Positions 41,011-51,416 are shown, counted from the first letter of the stretch. The stretch is DNA of 53,566 bases from Flavobacterium psychrophilum (GCA_945874225.1 CAMCFT010000027.1:1-53566); one strand, 5' to 3'. The notes: generated by a model from the sequence alone, not told the origin. A program made the numbers and translations.

Positions 41011-43923
41011 GTGCCAAGCCAATATCAATTACAGCAATTATCCGAATCTTTAGAAGGAAAACTTCTCTTTGATGACCTCCATAAAACAATCTATGCTACT
41101 GATGCCTCAGCTTATAAAATTAAGCCGCTTGCCGTAGCTTATCCAAAAACCAACGAGGATATAGTGAAGTTAATACACTTTGCAACCCAAAATAAAATCT
41201 CGCTTACACCAAGAACAGCGGGAACTTCATTGGCAGGACAAACCGTTGGAAACGGAATTATCGTCGATGTTTCGAAACACTTTACCAAGATTGTTTCCTT
41301 CGATGCCACAAAAAAAACAATAACGGTGCAACCGGGAATCATTCGGGATGAGCTGAATATCTATTTAAAACCTCACGGATTGTTTTTTGGTCCCAATACC
41401 TCCACCTCAAATCGGTGTATGATGGGAGGAATGGTAGGGAACAATTCTTCGGGAACAACCTCCATTCGATACGGAGTGACTCGGGATAAAATCGTCGAAA
41501 TCAAAGCCATTTTGAGTGACGGTTCAATGGCAGTTTTCAACGAACTTTCTTCAGATGATTTCGTCGATAAGACAAAAGGCAATTCGCTCGAAAGCAAAAT
41601 CTACAAGACCATTTATGACGAGCTTTCGAATGAAGAAAATCAAAAAGAAATTGTAAAGGAATTTCCAAAACCAGAGATTCACAGAAGAAATACAGGATAT
41701 GCAATTGATTTATTGCTAAAATCAGATTTGTTTTCCGGTACGGAACCAACAATAAATCTGGGAAAATTACTTTGCGGAAGCGAAGGAACTTTAGCTTTTA
41801 CCACAGAAATCACCTTGAAAGTAGATGATTTACCTCCAGCAAATAATGTGATGGTGGTAGCACATTTTTATACCATTCAGGAAAGCTTAGAAGCCGTTGT
41901 AGTGGCGATGAAACATCATTTGTATACTTGCGAAATGATGGATGATACCATATTAGACTGTACTAAAAACAATCGGGAACAAGCAAAAAACAGGCTTTTT
42001 ATAGAAGGAAATCCTAAAGCGATTATGATGTTTGAAGTCGCTTCAGATTCAATGGAAGATGCCGAGAATCAAGCTAATGCTTTAGTGGAAGACTTAAAGA
42101 AAAATAATTTTGGTTATGCGGTAATAAAGTTATACGGAGAGGATATTGATAAAATCATCGAACTCCGAAAAGCAGGTCTGGGGCTTTTGGGAAGTATTGT
42201 TGGCGATAATAAAGCCGCCGATTCTATTGAAGACACAGCTGTGGAATTGAGTGATTTACCCAATTACATCGCTGAATTTGCTGCGATGATGAAAAAGTAC
42301 GGGCAGGATGCGATTTATTATGCACACGCAGGCGCTGGAGAATTGCATTTGCGTCCGGTTTTGAATTTAAAGAAAAAGGAAGATGTAGTGCTTTTTAGAA
42401 CTATTGCCACAGAAGTGGCGCATTTAGTAAAAAAATACCGAGGTTCGTTAAGCGGAGAACACGGCGACGGAATCGTCCGTGGAGAATTCATCCCGTTTAT
42501 GATTGGCGACAAAAATTACGAATTACTCAAACGAATAAAATCTGCTTTTGATCCCAATGCTATTTTAAACATTGGAAAAATCGTAAACACTTCAAAAATG
42601 GACGAAAACCTTCGGGTGGAAGCGGGCAGGGTGGAACCGGATATTCAAACAATTCAGGATTTTTCGGACAGTATGGGCATTTTGCGTTTGGCCGAAAAAT
42701 GCAATGGTTCAGGTGATTGCAGAAAGCCGCCTTCAGCTGGAGGAACTTTGTGTCCTAGTTATCGCGCCACCAGAAACGAAAAAGATACGACTCGGGCTAG
42801 AGCCAATGCGCTACGAGAATATCTGACAAATTCTGAAAAAGACAATAAATTCAACCATAAAGAATTATATCAAGTTTTTGAATTGTGCGTGAGCTGCAAA
42901 GCTTGTGCAAGTGAATGCCCATCTAATGTGGATGTGGCGGCGCTAAAAGCGGAATTTTTGTACCAATACCAAAAAGCAAATGGCTTTTCCATTCGAAATA
43001 AAATATTTGCTTTCAATTCGAAACTCAATGGCTTGGGAAGTCTTTTTCCAAGAATGACCAATTTTATGGTCAATCTACCTATTGTAAAAAAAGTGATGGG
43101 AATTGCACCAAAACGGGAAGTTCCTTTATTGGCCAAAACCACTTTTCGAAAATGGTATGAAAAAAATTGGAATCAGTCACCAAGCGATTCTTTTGTAAAT
43201 GGAAAAGTAGTTTTGTTTTGTGATGAATTTACGAATTACTATGACGTTTCGGTTGGAATTGATGCTTATGAATTATTGACGGAATTGGGCTATGAAGTAA
43301 TCATGTTCGATCATGAAGAAAGCGGAAGAGCCTTTATATCAAAAGGTTTTCTAAAAGAAGCAAAAGCCATTGCGAATATAAATGTGGGCATTTTTTCAGA
43401 TTATATAACCGAAGATTGTCAGTTAATTGGGATTGAACCATCGGCCATTTTGACCTTTAGAGATGAATATATTAGATTGGCAGATGATAAAGCAAGTGCT
43501 GAAAAATTAGCCAAAAATGTCCTTACTATAGAAGAGTTTTTCAAAAAAGAAATCACTTCCGGTAAAATTCATTCTGATCAATTTTCAGATATTGAAAAAT
43601 CCATAAAAATTCACGGACATTGTCATCAAAAATCCTTGAGTTCTGTAGAAGCTACTTTTGCAATGTTGAATTTACCCAAAAATAGTTCCGTTACCATTTA
43701 CAATTCAGGTTGTTGTGGAATGGCAGGTTCTTTTGGGTACGAAAAAGAACATTACGATATCAGTATGCAAATGGGAGAAGATACTTTATTCCCGAAAATT
43801 CGCGCAACAGATTCCGAAACTTCCATTGCCGCTGCAGGAACCAGTTGTCGTCATCAAATTTTTGATGGAACCAATAGAAAAGCTTTGCATCCTGTGACTA
43901 TTTTAAGAGCTTGTCTGAAATAA
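41011..43923 (+). CDS. FAD-linked D-2-hydroxyacid dehydrogenase fused to Fe-S reductase (YdiJ/D-2-hydroxyglutarate or D-lactate dehydrogenase type)
   Basis: A 970-residue respiratory dehydrogenase. The start is GTG; no ATG lies before the conserved PLAVAYPKTNEDIV block, and a -7 box is 28 nt upstream. The FAD-binding PCMH domain (about 35-270) has TPRTAGTSLAGQTVG and MGGMVGNNSSGTTS. The FAD-oxidase C-terminal domain follows (about 270-530, with GELHLRPVLNL and SGEHGDGIVRGEF). The Fe-S part has CNGSGDCRKPP, FELCVSCKACASECPSNVD, and later HGHCHQKSL and GCCGMAGSFGYE (CCG domain). It oxidises D-lactate or D-2-hydroxyglutarate and feeds quinones. MurQ upstream releases D-lactate, so D-lactate oxidation would fit, but this is inference. 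Confidence 0.9.
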   Translation: MPSQYQLQQLSESLEGKLLFDDLHKTIYATDASAYKIKPLAVAYPKTNEDIVKLIHFATQNKISLTPRTAGTSLAGQTVGNGIIVDVSKHFTKIVSFDATKKTITVQPGIIRDELNIYLKPHGLFFGPNTSTSNRCMMGGMVGNNSSGTTSIRYGVTRDKIVEIKAILSDGSMAVFNELSSDDFVDKTKGNSLESKIYKTIYDELSNEENQKEIVKEFPKPEIHRRNTGYAIDLLLKSDLFSGTEPTINLGKLLCGSEGTLAFTTEITLKVDDLPPANNVMVVAHFYTIQESLEAVVVAMKHHLYTCEMMDDTILDCTKNNREQAKNRLFIEGNPKAIMMFEVASDSMEDAENQANALVEDLKKNNFGYAVIKLYGEDIDKIIELRKAGLGLLGSIVGDNKAADSIEDTAVELSDLPNYIAEFAAMMKKYGQDAIYYAHAGAGELHLRPVLNLKKKEDVVLFRTIATEVAHLVKKYRGSLSGEHGDGIVRGEFIPFMIGDKNYELLKRIKSAFDPNAILNIGKIVNTSKMDENLRVEAGRVEPDIQTIQDFSDSMGILRLAEKCNGSGDCRKPPSAGGTLCPSYRATRNEKDTTRARANALREYLTNSEKDNKFNHKELYQVFELCVSCKACASECPSNVDVAALKAEFLYQYQKANGFSIRNKIFAFNSKLNGLGSLFPRMTNFMVNLPIVKKVMGIAPKREVPLLAKTTFRKWYEKNWNQSPSDSFVNGKVVLFCDEFTNYYDVSVGIDAYELLTELGYEVIMFDHEESGRAFISKGFLKEAKAIANINVGIFSDYITEDCQLIGIEPSAILTFRDEYIRLADDKASAEKLAKNVLTIEEFFKKEITSGKIHSDQFSDIEKSIKIHGHCHQKSLSSVEATFAMLNLPKNSSVTIYNSGCCGMAGSFGYEKEHYDISMQMGEDTLFPKIRATDSETSIAAAGTSCRHQIFDGTNRKALHPVTILRACLK

Positions 43924-43990
43924 AAAGGATTTCGTTTGGGAATCAATTTTAGAGTTTAAAACTTTAAAATAAAAATTAGCATTTCAAAAC

Positions 43991-44020
43991 TTTGTAAATT
44001 GAAATTGTTTTATATATTTG
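43991..44020 (+). promoter_or_regulatory. Promoter of the amino-acid permease
   Basis: TTTG (43991-43994), 18 nt, TATATTTG (44013-44020): a full match to the flavobacterial promoter pattern. The ATG follows 84 nt later, leaving a long AT-rich leader. Confidence 0.65.
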
Positions 44021-44104
44021 AATTTTTTAAATTAATTTGCATAATAAGTAAAATAAAATTGCAAAAATTACAATATATTTATTTTTAACGATAAAATTTA
44101 CAAC

Positions 44105-46036
44105 ATGGCTTTCTCAAGTTTATTCAGAAAAAAGACAGTTCAGGACATTTTAAAGCAAGTGGCAAAAAATGAAACCGACGGACATAATGCATTAGGAAAA
44201 CACCTGACGGCTCGCGATTTGACCGCTTTTGGTATTGCTGCGATTGTGGGAGCCGGTATTTTTAGTACTATTGGTAAAGCCAGTGCTGATGGAGGTCCTG
44301 CCGTTATTTTTCTTTTCTTGTTCACGGCTATTGCTTGTAGTTTTGCCGCTTTTGCTTATGCTGAATTTGCTTCGATGGTTCCCGTTTCAGGGAGTGCCTA
44401 TACCTATTCTTATGTTGCTTTTGGAGAAATTATAGCCTGGATTATTGGTTGGGCCTTAATTATGGAGTATGCTATTGGTAATATAACAGTCGCAATTTCG
44501 TGGAGTGATTATTTTACGGGTTTGCTCGAAAGTGGCGGTATTCATTTACCTCAATGGGTTCAAATGGATTATTTAACGGCATCGAATGGGTTTAGAGACG
44601 CCACTGCTTTGATGCAGGGAGGTAAAACTTTCGAAAATCTGAGTTCGGGATTACAAGCATCTTATATGGCTTGGATAACATCTCCAACTTTGGCAGGCTT
44701 CCATTTTGTTGCTGATTTACCTGCATTGCTCATCATTATTTTGATTACTGCTTTGGTGTATCGAGGGATGAAAGAATCTAGAAATGCCAGTAATTTGATG
44801 GTTGTAATTAAATTATGTATCGTACTTTTAGTAATTGCAGTTGGTGCTTTTTATGTAGATACAGCAAATTGGCATCCTTTTGCGCCAAATGGAGCAGCTG
44901 GTGTTTTGAAAGGAGTTTCGGCAGTTTTCTTTGCCTATATTGGTTTTGATGCAATTTCTACCACCGCAGAAGAATGTAAAGATCCCCAACGAGATTTACC
45001 AAAAGGAATGATGTGGGCCATAATTATTTGCACTGTTTTATATATTGCAATTGCATTAGTATTGACCGGAATGGTAAGTTATAGTGAGTTAAATGTGGGT
45101 GATCCACTAGCTTTTGTATTCAATAAATTGAATCTGAAATGGATGTCGGGAATAATTGCTGTCAGTGCAGTTGTGGCAATGGCGAGCGTTTTACTTGTTT
45201 TCCAAATGGGACAACCAAGAATTTGGATGAGTATGAGTCGTGATGGTTTGTTGCCAAAACGTTTTTCTAAAGTACATCCAAAATTTAAAACACCTTCTTA
45301 TGCAACTGTAGTTACCGGTTTTGTGGTTGCGATTCCGGCTCTGTTTTTAAATTTAACAATGGTTACGGATTTATGCAGCATTGGAACTTTATTCGCCTTT
45401 GTTTTGGTTTGTGCCGGAGTATTGGTTTTGCAGAATCAAACAGATATTCCTCGTGGAAAATTTAAAACACCTTATGCAAATTCTAAATACATTATGCCTT
45501 TTTTAATTGCTATTGGATTGGTTTATTCTTTTGGTTACAACAAAAAAGCAACGATGGATTTTTTGACTAATGAAACTCAAATAAAAAATTCAGCAGATAT
45601 AATTACTTCTTTAGATAAAGACCATTTTGCAAAAGTATATGATTATTTAGTAAGTATTGATGCTAAAAACAGTACTACTGACACACCAGATTTAGAACTT
45701 ATTTTAAAGCAATACCAACAAGATGATGTAAAATATGCTGCCGTAATAAAAGGCTTGCCTGTTGATGATTCTCACAAATATGAAAGTGGTTTTAGCTTAT
45801 TTAAACACAAAATTCCAATGTGGATTTTCTTGATTGTTTTGTTTGGATTGACGATTTGGTCCAATAGACAAAATTTATCTCTAATTCCATTACTAGGCTT
45901 GATTTGCTGTTTGTATATGATGGCAGAATTAAGCGTTTGGAACTGGATATATTTTACAATTTGGTTGCTTATTGGGCTATTGATTTACTTTGGCTTTAGC
46001 CGAAAAAACAGCAAGCTAAATTTGAAGGAAGTATAA
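44105..46036 (+). CDS. APC-family amino-acid permease (CAT-like)
   Basis: A 643-residue transporter with about 12-14 helices. The N-terminus has LTARDLTAFGIAAIVGAGIFST and KASADGGPAVIFLFL, typical of the cationic amino-acid transporter/YfnA group. EECKDPQRDLPKGM and later MSRDGLLPKRFSKVHPKFKTP are further CAT hallmarks. An insert of about 85 residues (about 490-575) lies before the last helices, with a hydrophilic run ending HKYESGFSLF. Substrate is not determined. It stands alone between a promoter and a terminator. Confidence 0.92.
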   Translation: MAFSSLFRKKTVQDILKQVAKNETDGHNALGKHLTARDLTAFGIAAIVGAGIFSTIGKASADGGPAVIFLFLFTAIACSFAAFAYAEFASMVPVSGSAYTYSYVAFGEIIAWIIGWALIMEYAIGNITVAISWSDYFTGLLESGGIHLPQWVQMDYLTASNGFRDATALMQGGKTFENLSSGLQASYMAWITSPTLAGFHFVADLPALLIIILITALVYRGMKESRNASNLMVVIKLCIVLLVIAVGAFYVDTANWHPFAPNGAAGVLKGVSAVFFAYIGFDAISTTAEECKDPQRDLPKGMMWAIIICTVLYIAIALVLTGMVSYSELNVGDPLAFVFNKLNLKWMSGIIAVSAVVAMASVLLVFQMGQPRIWMSMSRDGLLPKRFSKVHPKFKTPSYATVVTGFVVAIPALFLNLTMVTDLCSIGTLFAFVLVCAGVLVLQNQTDIPRGKFKTPYANSKYIMPFLIAIGLVYSFGYNKKATMDFLTNETQIKNSADIITSLDKDHFAKVYDYLVSIDAKNSTTDTPDLELILKQYQQDDVKYAAVIKGLPVDDSHKYESGFSLFKHKIPMWIFLIVLFGLTIWSNRQNLSLIPLLGLICCLYMMAELSVWNWIYFTIWLLIGLLIYFGFSRKNSKLNLKEV

Positions 46037-46058
46037 ATTTTAGTAATAAAATTATTTA

Positions 46059-46098
46059 ATTGCCAAGAATTAGTTTTTAAATTCTTGGCAATTTTTTT
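46059..46098 (+). terminator. Terminator after the amino-acid permease
   Basis: A 12-bp stem ATTGCCAAGAAT (46059-46070) / ATTCTTGGCAAT (46081-46092) with a 10-nt loop and a T-run to 46098. Confidence 0.9.
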
Positions 46099-46141
46099 TA
46101 ATGCTTCAGTACAAATTAAAATTTAGTGAAATGTTTTTAGC

Positions 46142-46149
46142 TATATTTG
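46142..46149 (+). promoter_or_regulatory. -7 box before the UMF1 transporter
   Basis: TATATTTG, exact consensus, 18 nt before the ATG; -33 weak (TTTAG at 46122-46126). Confidence 0.45.
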
Positions 46150-46167
46150 AAATCATAAATCTCAAAA

Positions 46168-47475
46168 ATGGAAAATTTACCTAAAGGAAGTCCTAAATTA
46201 ATCAATGCCTGGGCATTTTACGATTGGGCAAATTCAGTTTATTCTTTAGTAATTGCCACCGCAGTTTTTCCTATCTATTATGAGTCTGTGACCAGCGGAA
46301 ATGACGGAATGGTAAATTTTATGGGAGCATCAGTTCTTAACAGTTCTCTATTATCCTATTCGTTGTCTTTTTCGTTTTTGATTGTGGCTATTTTATCTCC
46401 AATATTATCAGGAATTGCAGATTATTCAGGGAATAAGAAGAGTTTTATGAAGTTCTTCTGTTACCTAGGGTCGTTGTCTGTTATGAGTTTGTTTTTCTTT
46501 AAGGGACAAGATACTTTGTGGATTGGAATTCTTGCAACTATCCTGGCAAGTATTGGTTTTTGGGGAAGTATTGTTTTTTATAATTCATATTTACCAGAAA
46601 TTGCTTTCCCTGAACAACACGATAGAGTGAGTGCGAAAGGATTTATGCTTGGTTATGCAGGTTCAGTGTTTTTATTGACTTTTAATTTGACGATGGTAAT
46701 GAAACCTGAATGGTATGGAATTACTGATCCTACTTTACCAGCGAGAATTTCATTTTTATCCGTTGGAATTTGGTGGATGAGTTTTGCTCAAGTTACATTT
46801 CATTTTTTGCCTTCTAATGTTTATAATAAAAGACCCAGAAAAGATTTTATTTTTAAAGGATTGAGAGAGCTGAAAGTGGTTTTGGTAAGTTTGAAAAACC
46901 AGACTTCATTGAAACAGTTTTTAATCGCATTTTTCTTTTACAGTATTGGAGTTCAGACTATTATTTTGTTAGCTGGAATATATGGAAAAGTAGAGCTAGG
47001 AATAGAAACAAGTCAATTAATCATCACTATTTTATTGATACAATTAGTGGCCATTTTTGGAGCTTATCTCTTTTCCAGAATTTCCGAAAATATTGGAAAC
47101 ATAAAAACCTTAAAACTGACCATCGCCATTTGGGGATTTATCTGTTTTGCAGCTTATTTATTGGATAAGGATAACAAATATATTGATTTGCAATTTTACT
47201 CACTTGGTGGAGCGATAGGAATGGTGCTTGGAGCAATTCAATCTTTGTCGCGTTCCACTTATTCTAAACTATTACCCGAAACCGAAGACCACACCACATA
47301 CTTTAGTTTCTTTGATGTTACCGAAAAAATCGCCATAGTTTTAGGAACTTTTATATTTGGTTTTGTGGGTTCAATAACGAATTCAATGCGAAATTCTATT
47401 TTTATTCTTGCTGTTTTCTTTTTGCTGGGCTACATAGTGCTAAGTTTTATGAAGAAAATTGATCCTGTTAAATAA
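46168..47475 (+). CDS. UMF1/Atg22-like MFS transporter
   Basis: A 435-residue permease with about 12 helices. The N-terminus SPKLINAWAFYDWANSVYSL is the UMF1 signature, followed by SGIADYSGNKKSFMKFF. A central loop carries RPRKDFIFKGLRELK. The later IGMVLGAIQSLSRSTYSKLLPE and EDHTTYFSFFDVTEKIAIV blocks complete the family pattern. Fungal relatives export amino acids from vacuoles; bacterial substrates are unknown. It has its own -7 box after the previous terminator, so it is probably monocistronic. Confidence 0.9.
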   Translation: MENLPKGSPKLINAWAFYDWANSVYSLVIATAVFPIYYESVTSGNDGMVNFMGASVLNSSLLSYSLSFSFLIVAILSPILSGIADYSGNKKSFMKFFCYLGSLSVMSLFFFKGQDTLWIGILATILASIGFWGSIVFYNSYLPEIAFPEQHDRVSAKGFMLGYAGSVFLLTFNLTMVMKPEWYGITDPTLPARISFLSVGIWWMSFAQVTFHFLPSNVYNKRPRKDFIFKGLRELKVVLVSLKNQTSLKQFLIAFFFYSIGVQTIILLAGIYGKVELGIETSQLIITILLIQLVAIFGAYLFSRISENIGNIKTLKLTIAIWGFICFAAYLLDKDNKYIDLQFYSLGGAIGMVLGAIQSLSRSTYSKLLPETEDHTTYFSFFDVTEKIAIVLGTFIFGFVGSITNSMRNSIFILAVFFLLGYIVLSFMKKIDPVK

Positions 47476-47775
47476 AATTGCTGTTTATTTTAATTCCAAT
47501 GAAAAGCTAATTCGAGCTATTCCTTTAGACACGAGCTATTCTTTTCCGAATTTAATCTTTCCAACTTTAAGTTGACAAATAAAATGAATTTCCAAAGCCA
47601 AAATTTAATTAGAAATAATCTGTTGTAGGTAGGTTTTTGGCATAATGATTGTCAATTTTTAATGTTAAGAGAATATTAAGCATCTTACATCGATTTTATT
47701 GAAATTTATGGCACTGATGCCCTATATTTGTTAGATTAATGAACTTATTTAATGACAAAAAGACTCAAATAACAA
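47476..47775. other. Intergenic region before lon
   Basis: A 300-nt AT-rich gap with no gene. It contains the lon promoter near 47699-47730. No heat-shock element (CIRCE) or other named operator was recognised. Confidence 0.4.
47699..47730 (+). promoter_or_regulatory. Putative promoter of lon
   Basis: TTG (47699-47701), 21 nt, TATATTTG (47723-47730). The -7 box is exact; spacing is slightly long. The ATG follows 45 nt later. Confidence 0.5.
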
Positions 47776-50226
47776 ATGTCGCAACATAAAATACTTACTA
47801 TTGACAATCTGTCACTTCAGGAATTCGATACAGAAACTGATTTAATTCCATTATTGACTCCCGAAGATGAGGAGGAAATGAATAACGAAGAATTGCCAGA
47901 TTCATTACCTATTTTGCCATTGCGAAACATGGTTTTATTTCCTGGAGTGGTGATTCCTATTACTGCTGGACGAGACAAATCCATAAAACTGATTAATGAT
48001 GCTTATGCCGCCGGAAAAATCATTGGCGTTGTAGCTCAAAAGAATGAAGAAATTGAAGATCCTACTAAAAACGATGTACATAATATAGGAACTGTTGCTC
48101 GAATTTTGCGGGTTCTAAAAATGCCTGACGGAAATGTTACTGTTATTCTTCAAGGGAAAAAACGTTTCCAATTGGATTCCGTAATTACGGAAAGCCCTTA
48201 TCTTACTGCAAATATTAAAGATATTCCTGAAAAAAGACCTGGAAAAGAGGATACCGAATTCTTGGCAATTCTCGATTCTATAAAAGAATTAGCCATCCAG
48301 ATTATAAAGGAAAGTCCTAATATCCCTAGTGAAGCCACTTTTGCAATTAAAAATATTGAAAGCCAATCGTTTTTAATCAATTTTGTCACTTCGAATATGA
48401 ATCTTTCCGTTAAGGAAAAACAGGATTTATTATCGATTAGTTCCTTAAAACAAAGAGCGCTTGAAACGCTTCGTTATATGAATATTGAGTTTCAAAAACT
48501 CGAATTAAAAAACGATATTCAGTCTAAAGTTCGTTTTGATTTAGACCAGCAACAACGGGAATATTTTCTTCATCAGCAAATGAAAACCATTCAAGAAGAA
48601 TTGGGAGGCGTTTCGCAAGAAGAGGAAATGGACGAAATGAGCCTGAAAGCCAAAACCAAAAAATGGGATGAAAAAACGCAAAAGCATTTCGAAAAAGAAT
48701 TGGCTAAAATGCGCCGAATGAACCCACAAGCACCTGATTTTGGTATCCAAAGAAATTATTTGGACTTGTTTTTAGAATTGCCTTGGAACGAATATTCTAA
48801 AGATAATTTTGATTTAAAACGTGCCCAAAAAATTCTAGACAGAGACCACTTTGGATTAGAAGATGTCAAGAAAAGAATGATAGAACATTTGGCAGTGTTG
48901 AAATTGCGAAATGATATGAAGTCACCAATAATCTGTTTGACAGGACCTCCGGGAGTGGGTAAAACATCCATTGGAAAATCAGTTGCCGAAGCTTTAGGAA
49001 GAGAATATGTTAGAATATCTCTTGGCGGTTTGCGTGATGAAGCAGAAATTCGAGGCCATCGAAAAACTTATATTGGTGCTATGCCGGGAAGAATTATTCA
49101 AAGTTTGAAAAAGGCAGGAACATCAAATCCGGTTTTTGTTTTGGACGAAATAGACAAACTGTCAAATAGCAATCAGGGCGATCCATCATCGGCATTATTA
49201 GAAGTTTTGGATCCGGAACAAAACAACTCTTTTTATGATAATTTTCTGGAAATGGGTTACGATTTATCGAAAGTGATGTTCATTGCTACATCAAATAATA
49301 TGTCCGAGATTCAACCTGCCTTGAGAGACAGGATGGAAATTATAAAAATGTCGGGTTATACGATCGAAGAAAAAGTAGAAATTGCGCGCCAACACTTACT
49401 TCCAAGACAATTGAAGGAACACGGGATGAGTTCTAAAGATTTAGTTGTTGGAATAAAGCAATTAGAAAAAATAGTGGAAGGGTATACTCGTGAATCCGGT
49501 GTTCGTGGTTTAGAAGCAAAAATTGCACAAGTGATTCGTAATGCAGCCAAATCAATTGCGATGGAGGAGGAGTACAACAAGAAAGTAACTACTGAAGACA
49601 TTGTAAAAATTCTTGGTGTTCCTAGACTGGAAAGAGATAAATATGAAACCAATGATGTTGCAGGAGTTGTGACTGGATTGGCTTGGACAAGTGTAGGTGG
49701 TGATATTCTTTTTATTGAATCTTTGATTTCTCCGGGAAAAGGAGGGATGACCATTACAGGTAATTTAGGTACTGTAATGAAAGAATCGGCGACGATAGCT
49801 TTGGAATACATAAAAGCCAATGCAGAATTTTTAGGTTTAAATCCGGATATGTTGACAAAATACAATATTCATTTGCACGTTCCCGAAGGCGCAACCCCAA
49901 AAGATGGTCCAAGTGCGGGAATCGCAATGCTGACATCATTAGTTTCTGTGCTTACACAAAAGAAAGTAAAGAAAGGTCTTGCTATGACAGGAGAAATTAC
50001 TTTACGTGGAAAAGTATTGCCTGTAGGCGGATTAAAAGAAAAGATTTTGGCTGCCAAAAGAGCCAATATTAAAGAAATTATCTTGTGCCACGAAAACAAA
50101 AGCGATATCGACGAAATAAAACCCAAATATATTGAAGGATTGACTTTTCATTATGTGAAGGAAATGAGTGAAGTTTTGAAAATTGCCATAACCAATCAAA
50201 AGGTGAAAAACGCAAAAGTGTTATAA
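47776..50226 (+). CDS. lon: ATP-dependent protease Lon
   Basis: An 816-residue LonA protease that degrades misfolded and regulatory proteins. Order: N-terminal substrate domain (about 42-250, LPILPLRNMVLFPGVVIPI), coiled-coil linker, AAA+ module with Walker A GPPGVGKT at 390-397 and Walker B VFVLDEIDKL, then the protease domain with the Ser713-Lys756 dyad (DGPSAGI and GGLKEKILAAK). It starts at the ATG at 47776 after a -7 box. A terminator follows, so lon seems to be its own unit. Length and motifs are standard. Confidence 0.98.
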   Translation: MSQHKILTIDNLSLQEFDTETDLIPLLTPEDEEEMNNEELPDSLPILPLRNMVLFPGVVIPITAGRDKSIKLINDAYAAGKIIGVVAQKNEEIEDPTKNDVHNIGTVARILRVLKMPDGNVTVILQGKKRFQLDSVITESPYLTANIKDIPEKRPGKEDTEFLAILDSIKELAIQIIKESPNIPSEATFAIKNIESQSFLINFVTSNMNLSVKEKQDLLSISSLKQRALETLRYMNIEFQKLELKNDIQSKVRFDLDQQQREYFLHQQMKTIQEELGGVSQEEEMDEMSLKAKTKKWDEKTQKHFEKELAKMRRMNPQAPDFGIQRNYLDLFLELPWNEYSKDNFDLKRAQKILDRDHFGLEDVKKRMIEHLAVLKLRNDMKSPIICLTGPPGVGKTSIGKSVAEALGREYVRISLGGLRDEAEIRGHRKTYIGAMPGRIIQSLKKAGTSNPVFVLDEIDKLSNSNQGDPSSALLEVLDPEQNNSFYDNFLEMGYDLSKVMFIATSNNMSEIQPALRDRMEIIKMSGYTIEEKVEIARQHLLPRQLKEHGMSSKDLVVGIKQLEKIVEGYTRESGVRGLEAKIAQVIRNAAKSIAMEEEYNKKVTTEDIVKILGVPRLERDKYETNDVAGVVTGLAWTSVGGDILFIESLISPGKGGMTITGNLGTVMKESATIALEYIKANAEFLGLNPDMLTKYNIHLHVPEGATPKDGPSAGIAMLTSLVSVLTQKKVKKGLAMTGEITLRGKVLPVGGLKEKILAAKRANIKEIILCHENKSDIDEIKPKYIEGLTFHYVKEMSEVLKIAITNQKVKNAKVL

Positions 50227-50248
50227 ACAAAGTTTTTAATACAATTCT

Positions 50249-50281
50249 ATTCCATCCTGCAGCAACAGGATGGAATTTTTT
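50249..50281 (+). terminator. Terminator after lon
   Basis: An 11-bp stem ATTCCATCCTG / CAGGATGGAAT (50249-50259, 50266-50276) with a 6-nt loop and a following T-run. Confidence 0.9.
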
Positions 50282-50389
50282 ATTTGATTTAGAATTTGCA
50301 ATGAAAGTTCATCAGAAAAACAAGAATTTTTACCATTATAATTTTATCTTCGCATTTGCGTTTTACTATACAGAATAGCCATTTCAAGT

Positions 50390-51409
50390 ATGCAAAAAAA
50401 ACTTTTAATTCTCTTTTTATTTTCGGTTTGCACTGTGTCCTACAGTCAAATAGGAGGTAAGTATATTTATCAGTTTTTAAACTTGGTGACATCCCCTAGA
50501 CAGGCGGCTTTAGGTGGAAAAACAATTACAATTTATGACGATGACGTCAATCAAGCACATTATAATCCAGCTACAATAAACCCGGAAATGGACAATCATT
50601 TGGCCTTAAATTACGGAAGTTATTTTGGTGAAGTGACATACGGAACAGCTTCTTATGCTTATACTTATGACCGTCATTTGCAAACTTTTCAGGTGGGAAT
50701 AAATTATGTAAATTATGGAAAATTCGAAGGATATGACGAAAATGGTCAGGCTACTTCTCAATTTACCGGTAGTGAAACCGCACTTTCATTTGGATATTCT
50801 TATAATGTTCCCAGTACAAATCTTTTTATAGGAGCTAGTGGAAAATTGATTTCTTCGACTTTAGAAAGTTATAATTCAATAGGAGGAGCTGTTGATTTGG
50901 GTGCCATTTATATAGATGAAGCTAACGATGTTAATTGGGCTTTGGTAATTCGAAATATTGGAACACAATTTACAACCTATAATGGTATAAACGAAAAACT
51001 ACCATTAGAAATTATGGCTGGAGTTTCGCAAGAACTGGAAAATGTGCCTATTCGTTGGCATCTTACTTTGGATAATTTACAGCAATGGAATATTTCTTTT
51101 TCTAACCCGAATCAGGCACAAACATCACTGGATGGAAGCTCGACTGAGAAGAAAACATCGGTTTTTGGTAATGTTTTACGTCATACAGTTTTTGGAGTGG
51201 AGCTGTTTCCAAAAAAATCATTCAATCTGAGATTGGGATATAATTTTAGACGAGCCGAAGAATTGAAAATTTTGGATCAACGAAATTTCTCTGGAATATC
51301 TGTAGGTTTAGGACTTAAATTTAACAAAATAAAATTTAATTATTCATATTCAAGATATACCTTAGCGGGAAATACGAGTTTGTTTGGTTTGACTATTAAC
51401 TTACAATAA
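50390..51409 (+). CDS. porQ: Type IX secretion system protein PorQ
   Basis: A 339-residue outer-membrane beta-barrel of the PorV/FadL-like group, part of the T9SS that exports CTD-tagged proteins in Bacteroidota. It has a signal peptide ending VSYSQ (about residue 20). The N-terminus IGGKYIYQFLNLVTSPRQAALGG and DDDVNQAHYNPATINPEM are the PorQ hallmarks, with repeated amphipathic strands through to the C-terminal SLFGLTINLQ. It overlaps no gene but ends 7 nt before cmk. No CTD-bearing cargo is recognised in the window. Confidence 0.92.
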   Translation: MQKKLLILFLFSVCTVSYSQIGGKYIYQFLNLVTSPRQAALGGKTITIYDDDVNQAHYNPATINPEMDNHLALNYGSYFGEVTYGTASYAYTYDRHLQTFQVGINYVNYGKFEGYDENGQATSQFTGSETALSFGYSYNVPSTNLFIGASGKLISSTLESYNSIGGAVDLGAIYIDEANDVNWALVIRNIGTQFTTYNGINEKLPLEIMAGVSQELENVPIRWHLTLDNLQQWNISFSNPNQAQTSLDGSSTEKKTSVFGNVLRHTVFGVELFPKKSFNLRLGYNFRRAEELKILDQRNFSGISVGLGLKFNKIKFNYSYSRYTLAGNTSLFGLTINLQ

Positions 51410-51416
51410 AACTATT

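Noticed and set aside
49356..49865. A 169-residue minus-strand frame inside lon
   Set aside because: It is the shadow of the Lon AAA+ and protease domains, which are intact and conserved.
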